Source: Hyphomonadaceae bacterium UBA7672 (GTDB taxonomy: Bacteria; Pseudomonadota; Alphaproteobacteria; Caulobacterales; Hyphomonadaceae). From it: 64,000 bases of DNA. The position numbers and the translations under genes were made by a program. How positions within the stretch are numbered: the first letter of the stretch is position 1; every line of letters starts with the position of its first letter. Location: the NCBI GenBank assembly GCA_002483135.1, contig DLHI01000036.1, forward strand, positions 72,384-136,383. Reading direction: 5' to 3'. Of the stretch, positions 60,679 through 64,000 are shown in pieces. A model generated the notes under the pieces. It worked only from the letters and a program-made list of their open reading frames with translations. It was not told where the DNA came from and did no database searches.

Positions 60679-61557
60679 ATGACCACACCTCAACCCGACC
60701 ACTCACTCGCCGACGCTGTTTGCGCGGCGCATGTCGCAGCCTGGCGCGAGAGCCGCTTCTCGATCGCGCGCTATTGCCGTCAGCAACGCATCCCCCGTGC
60801 TGTCTTGGTGCGATGGGTCATTGCCGTCGAAGCGGCGGAAAGTCCGGTGAATGCTGAAGAACTGTCACCCAGGGCGCGGCGGCGCGAACGCGGCATCAGA
60901 CTTCCCACCACGATGAAGAACCAGGCGACGCAGGCCTTTTGGGCGATGCACGTCGAGGCTCTGAACTGGAGCGGAATGAGACTTCGTGCCTACGCCAACG
61001 CGCTTCAGCTCTCGCACCACAGTCTCAAGAAATGGCGCGACCGGATAACCGCCGGAAAGGTTGAAGGCGACTGGCGGAGGCTGCTCCACCCCAGCGCGCG
61101 GCCTCTGCTTAGCACTAGTTCTAGACCTAGTGCTAAGCTCGAAACCCCGGAAAACAGCTTGACGGCCGCGTCCAGGACCGGTCTCGGCACGCCGATCCGT
61201 TCGACCCGCCGAAGCTTCAGCCAGAAGGAGAAGCTGGCTCTGGTCCTGGAGACGGAACGTGCTGGGGCGACCGTGTCTGGCGTCGCCCGCGAACATCGTC
61301 TGGTGCCGAGCACGCTCTTCCGCTGGCGTGTCGAGCTGGGGTTTAGCCACTCCCCCGCGAGGCCGGCGAAACTGGTCGCGGTACAGCTTGAGACGGCAAT
61401 TGCAGGCAACGCAGGGAAACAGGTCCTCGTACTCGATGAGCTGTTACCGCAACCGCCTGGGACGAGAGCAATAGAGCTAAACGACGGCCGCCGCGTCTAC
61501 GCTCCAGCAGATGCCGATCCATCAGCCGTGCGGCGTCATGTGGAGACAGCGTCATGA
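60679..61557 (+). CDS. tnpA: IS66 accessory protein TnpA (long form)
   Basis: A 292-residue protein, about twice the usual TnpA. Besides the normal C-terminal HTH (FSQKEKLALVLETERAGATV then GVAREHRLVPSTLFRWRVEL) it has two earlier HTH-like stretches (ESRFSIARYCRQQRIPRAVL and MRLRAYANALQLSHHSLKKW). A perfect 12-bp inverted repeat lies within the coding sequence (61107-61138). It overlaps tnpB by 4 bp. It is a distinct IS66 subgroup from the interrupted copy at 1-4764. Confidence 0.85.
   Translation: MTTPQPDHSLADAVCAAHVAAWRESRFSIARYCRQQRIPRAVLVRWVIAVEAAESPVNAEELSPRARRRERGIRLPTTMKNQATQAFWAMHVEALNWSGMRLRAYANALQLSHHSLKKWRDRITAGKVEGDWRRLLHPSARPLLSTSSRPSAKLETPENSLTAASRTGLGTPIRSTRRSFSQKEKLALVLETERAGATVSGVAREHRLVPSTLFRWRVELGFSHSPARPAKLVAVQLETAIAGNAGKQVLVLDELLPQPPGTRAIELNDGRRVYAPADADPSAVRRHVETAS
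61107..61138. repeat. 12-bp perfect inverted repeat inside tnpA
   Basis: GCTTAGCACTAG (61107-61118) and CTAGTGCTAAGC (61127-61138) flank an 8-nt loop, TTCTAGAC. CTAG occurs three times at 6-bp spacing. It falls in the low-complexity linker of TnpA (LLSTSSRPSAKL). Confidence 0.8.
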
Positions 61558-61907
61558 TGATCGTACCCGCGGGCGTACGCGTGCATCTGGCGCTTGGCGT
61601 CACCGACATGCGCAAAGGCATGGATGGGCTCGCAGCACTTGTGCAGGAGACGTTGAAACAGGATCCGTTCTCCGGCCACCTGTTCGCCTTCCGGGGGAAG
61701 AACGCGTTCATGATCAAAATCCTGTTCTGGGATGGCAACGGGCTGTGCCTGTTCACCAAGCGCATTGATCGCGGAGGGTTCGCCTGGCCACGCCTCAGCG
61801 AACCAGGCGGGACGATCACGCTGACGCCGGCGCAACTCGCCATGCTGATCGAAGGCATCGACTGGCGCACGCCAGAGAAAGTATGGCGACCGGCCAAGGC
61901 AGGCTGA
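61554..61907 (+). CDS. tnpB: IS66 protein TnpB
   Basis: A 117-residue TnpB, complete: VPAGVRVHLALGVTDMRKGM, then FWDGNGLCLFTKRIDRGGFA and GIDWRTPEKVWRPAKAG. It serves as the intact comparison for the split copy. The start overlaps the tnpA stop (ATGA). Confidence 0.93.
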   Translation: MMIVPAGVRVHLALGVTDMRKGMDGLAALVQETLKQDPFSGHLFAFRGKNAFMIKILFWDGNGLCLFTKRIDRGGFAWPRLSEPGGTITLTPAQLAMLIEGIDWRTPEKVWRPAKAG

Positions 61908-61983
61908 TCACGTCTGCGCGAATCTTCCCCTCGCCACCACAAATGATCTTGGGCGAAAACGCGAATGCGGCGAATCTCGTCTC

Positions 61984-63510
61984 ATGCGGTTCGATCTCGA
62001 CAATCTGCCGTCGGACGTAGCTCAGCTCCAACAGCTGGTGCGCGACATGGTCGAGGCGGCCTCCACCCGCGAGGGTGAGATCGACCGGCTCAAGATGCTG
62101 ATCAAGCAACTCCAGCGCATGCAGTTCGGCAAGCGATCCGAACGGCTCGATCCGAACCAGCTGGCGCTCGCCCTTGAAGACCTCAGCGCCGATATCGGTC
62201 GCGTGGAGGAGAGCACGCCGCTTCCGCCGCCGGTTGCCGAGAACCATCCTCGCCGCAAGCCGTTGCCGGACCATCTGCCCCGCGAAGACATAGTCGTCGA
62301 TGTGGGCGGCCTCGTCTGTCCCTGCTGCGGCGGCGCTCTGCATGCGATCGGGGAAAACGTCAGTGAAATGCTCGACTGGGTACCCGCCCGGCTCAAGGTC
62401 ATCCGCATCGTCCGCCCGAAATACGGCTGCAGGTCCTGTCAGCACGTCGCGCAGGCGCCGGCGCCAGAGCGACCGATCGCCGGAGGACTGGCGACGCCGG
62501 GCCTCCTCTCCCAGGTGCTGGTCGCCAAGTACTGCGATCACCTGCCCCTCTATCGACAATCGCAGATCTTCGCCCGCTATGGCATCGAGCTGGGACGTTC
62601 CACGCTCGCCGGCTGGGTCGGCGGCGCGTCATGGTGGCTCGAAGCCCTGCACCGCCGGCTGAGCGAGCATGTGTTCGCGTCCGACAACCTGTTCGCCGAC
62701 GACACGCCAGTCCCGGTGCTCGATCCTGGACGCGGCCGAACCAAGACCGGCAGGCTCTGGGTCTATGCCCGCGAACAGCGCGGCTGGAGCGGACCTGACC
62801 CGCCGGCAGCGGTCTTTGTCTATGCGCCAGACCGCAAAGCCGAGCGGCCGGAGGCGCATCTCGCGCGGTTCAAGGGCGTGCTCCATGTTGATGGTTATGC
62901 CGGCTTTGAGAAACTGACGGCCAAGGGCGACATCGTGCTCGCCGCATGCTGGGCGCACACGCGGCGCAAGTTCTACGAAGTGGCAGAGGCAGAGAACACG
63001 CCAATGGCGCACGAAGCGCTGCGCCGCATCGCCGCCCTTTATGCTGTTGAGGCAGAGGTACGCGGTCAGTCTCCCGCGCATCGCCTGGCGACGCGACGCG
63101 CGCGGTCGAAGCCGATGGTCGATGCGCTGCATGCATGGCTTGAGGCGGAGTTGCCGGGCCTGCCGGCACGCAGCAATCTCGCCGAAGCAATCCGCTACGC
63201 GCTGGCCCGCTGGGAGGGGCTGAGCCGGTTCCTCTCTGACGGGCGGATCGAACTCGACACCAATCCCGTCGAACGGGCAATCAGGCCGGTGGCGTTGGGC
63301 AAAAAGAACCACCTCTTTGCGGGCTCCGATGGCGGAGGCGAGCGTTGGGCAGTGGCCTGTTCACTGATCGAGACATGCAAACTCAACGGCGTCGAGCCCT
63401 ATGCATACCTCAAGGATGTGCTCACTCGCATGGTCGCTGGGCACCCCATCAACCGGATCGACGAACTCCTGCCGTGGACCTGGAACAGCCAATCGGACGT
63501 CCAGACCTGA
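61984..63510 (+). CDS. tnpC: IS66 transposase TnpC
   Basis: A 508-residue DDE transposase, complete. It has a leucine-zipper-like N-terminus, the zinc motif CPCCGGALHAIGE, the catalytic Asp in FADDTPVPVLDPGR, a second block HVDGYAGFEKL and the Glu in DTNPVERAIRPVALGKKNHL. The C-terminus (EPYAYLKDVLTRM) is typical. It is 27 bp from the right terminal repeat. Confidence 0.95.
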   Translation: MRFDLDNLPSDVAQLQQLVRDMVEAASTREGEIDRLKMLIKQLQRMQFGKRSERLDPNQLALALEDLSADIGRVEESTPLPPPVAENHPRRKPLPDHLPREDIVVDVGGLVCPCCGGALHAIGENVSEMLDWVPARLKVIRIVRPKYGCRSCQHVAQAPAPERPIAGGLATPGLLSQVLVAKYCDHLPLYRQSQIFARYGIELGRSTLAGWVGGASWWLEALHRRLSEHVFASDNLFADDTPVPVLDPGRGRTKTGRLWVYAREQRGWSGPDPPAAVFVYAPDRKAERPEAHLARFKGVLHVDGYAGFEKLTAKGDIVLAACWAHTRRKFYEVAEAENTPMAHEALRRIAALYAVEAEVRGQSPAHRLATRRARSKPMVDALHAWLEAELPGLPARSNLAEAIRYALARWEGLSRFLSDGRIELDTNPVERAIRPVALGKKNHLFAGSDGGGERWAVACSLIETCKLNGVEPYAYLKDVLTRMVAGHPINRIDELLPWTWNSQSDVQT

Positions 63511-63537
63511 CCGATGTGTCAGCGCGCGGACGCTAAC

Positions 63538-63590
63538 ACTCTCCCCATCCACCGCACCCCGCAATCCACCTCCCCCTCCACCGCAATCCG
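63538..63590 (+). repeat. Right part of the CCACCGCA repeat tract
   Basis: After the target copy come ATCCACCGCA, GCAATCCACC and CCACCGCAATCCGCC, C-rich direct repeats like those left of IS66. Together they lie upstream of the relaxase gene; an oriT or protein-binding array is possible. Confidence 0.55.
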
Positions 63591-63694
63591 CCGCGCGCTC
63601 TCACTTTGCCACACGCCACTGCATGCGAGGCCAGCCATCCAGCTGGGGAACGACAGCAACGAGAGCGACAAGCGCCGCTCTCGCCGCGCCCGCG

Positions 63695-63856
63695 TCAGGC
63701 CATCATCTCGTCCTCGCGGTTGAGGTCACCGGCGACCAGAAGCATGGCGTCCAGCTCGGCCTTGATATTGCCCGCCTCCTCGGCGTCCGCCGTTCCGCGC
63801 AATTCGGCACGCAGCTCCTCGATGTGGCGCTCGATTGTGAAGGTCTTCGTGAACAT
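63695..63856 (-). CDS. Small helical protein of unknown function
   Basis: A 53-codon ORF, MFTKTFTIERHIEELRAELR then AEEAGNIKAELDAMLLVAGD, ending EDEMMA. AGGAG lies 9 bp upstream of the ATG, which supports translation. The protein is acidic and helical, possibly a coiled coil. No family recognised. It lies upstream of the relaxase in the same direction, across the IS66 element. Confidence 0.6.
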   Translation of the reverse strand: MFTKTFTIERHIEELRAELRGTADAEEAGNIKAELDAMLLVAGDLNREDEMMA

Positions 63857-63960
63857 CGTCGTCTCCTGTGTTTGAAGGACGATGCCGGCGGGCGGGCGTG
63901 ATGGAGCGGGTCAAGGGATCGCGCCCGGGCGCGACCGCGGAGCGGCGATGGGGGTCACGA

Positions 63961-63986
63961 TTTTTTTGGCTCTTCCGCCAAAAAAA
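63961..63986. repeat. Perfect 10-bp T/A-run palindrome
   Basis: TTTTTTTGGC and GCCAAAAAAA flank TCTTCC. On either strand it gives an A-run, a short GCC stem and a T-run, as in bidirectional terminators, though the GC part of the stem is only 3 bp. It lies 104 bp upstream of the small ORF. Confidence 0.55.
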
Positions 63987-64000
63987 TGGTGTTGGGGTGG

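Larger units (their letters stand above)
60598..63537 (+). mobile_element. Intact IS66-family element with 8-bp target duplication
   Basis: The 2940-bp element has imperfect terminal repeats beginning GTAACCGTCCG on the left and GTTAGCGTCCG on the right (minus strand, ending 63537). It is flanked by a perfect 8-bp duplication, ACTCTCCC, at 60590-60597 and 63538-63545, the IS66 signature length. tnpA, tnpB and tnpC are complete and in order. A perfect duplication suggests recent insertion. Confidence 0.92.

Overview
This is high-GC DNA from an alphaproteobacterium. The evidence is the protein repertoire: a Caulobacterales/Sphingomonadales-style traG-trb conjugation locus, a DUF3363 relaxase, IS66 and IS3 transposase types common in that class, and CYP153. 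No rRNA gene, complete tRNA gene or CRISPR array is visible. Nearly all of the window is accessory DNA assembled in blocks, with transposase fragments at most block borders.

Region 1 (1-6.9 kb) is a border zone. An IS66-family element has its tnpB split by a 2.4-kb serine-recombinase element. It is followed by the 3' end of a sugar MFS transporter gene, an alpha/beta hydrolase and a second IS66 remnant. Region 2 (6.9-18.8 kb) is a full alkane-oxidation locus of the Pseudomonas putida GPo1 type. The leftward operon is alkB, two separate rubredoxin genes, alkH, alkJ, alkL and alkK; the divergent rightward genes are alkT and alkS. Together they would take up alkanes (AlkL), hydroxylate them (AlkB with rubredoxins and AlkT), oxidise alcohol to aldehyde and acid (AlkJ, AlkH), activate the acid to acyl-CoA (AlkK) and respond to alkane through AlkS. 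Region 3 (19.0-25.5 kb) is a TetR-controlled tripartite RND efflux system, a plausible solvent pump. Region 4 (26.4-28.9 kb) is a second alkane hydroxylase, CYP153 with its [2Fe-2S] ferredoxin, beside a divergent GntR-type regulator. IS3 fragments lie on both sides of it.

Region 5 (29.5-45.2 kb) is conjugation machinery: a ParB-like protein, a TraF-type peptidase, a LysR regulator, the traG coupling protein, a CopG-like protein and trbBCDEJLFGI, closed by a strong terminator. Region 6 (45.3-56.4 kb) is a cargo and defence island. It has an HTH protein, a DUF3800 protein, a SIR2-APAZ plus short Argonaute pair (SPARSA type), an XRE/ImmA-IrrE regulatory cassette, and a compact four-gene ubiquitin-like conjugation operon (Ubl, CEHH/E2-like, JAB peptidase, E1; Bil-like). 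It ends with a tyrosine integrase next to a 3' tRNA-Thr fragment that looks like the right attachment site.

Region 7 (56.4-64 kb) lies beyond that att site. It carries an excisionase-like HTH protein, a small mercury/metal cassette (MerR, Cys-rich membrane protein, YnfA), a DUF3363 relaxase, an intact IS66 element with a perfect 8-bp target duplication, and a short helical ORF. The strongest candidates for new biology are the ubiquitin-like operon and its placement beside SPARSA. Next come the precise recombinase insertion into tnpB, the split alkG, and the repeat array upstream of the relaxase that IS66 has interrupted.
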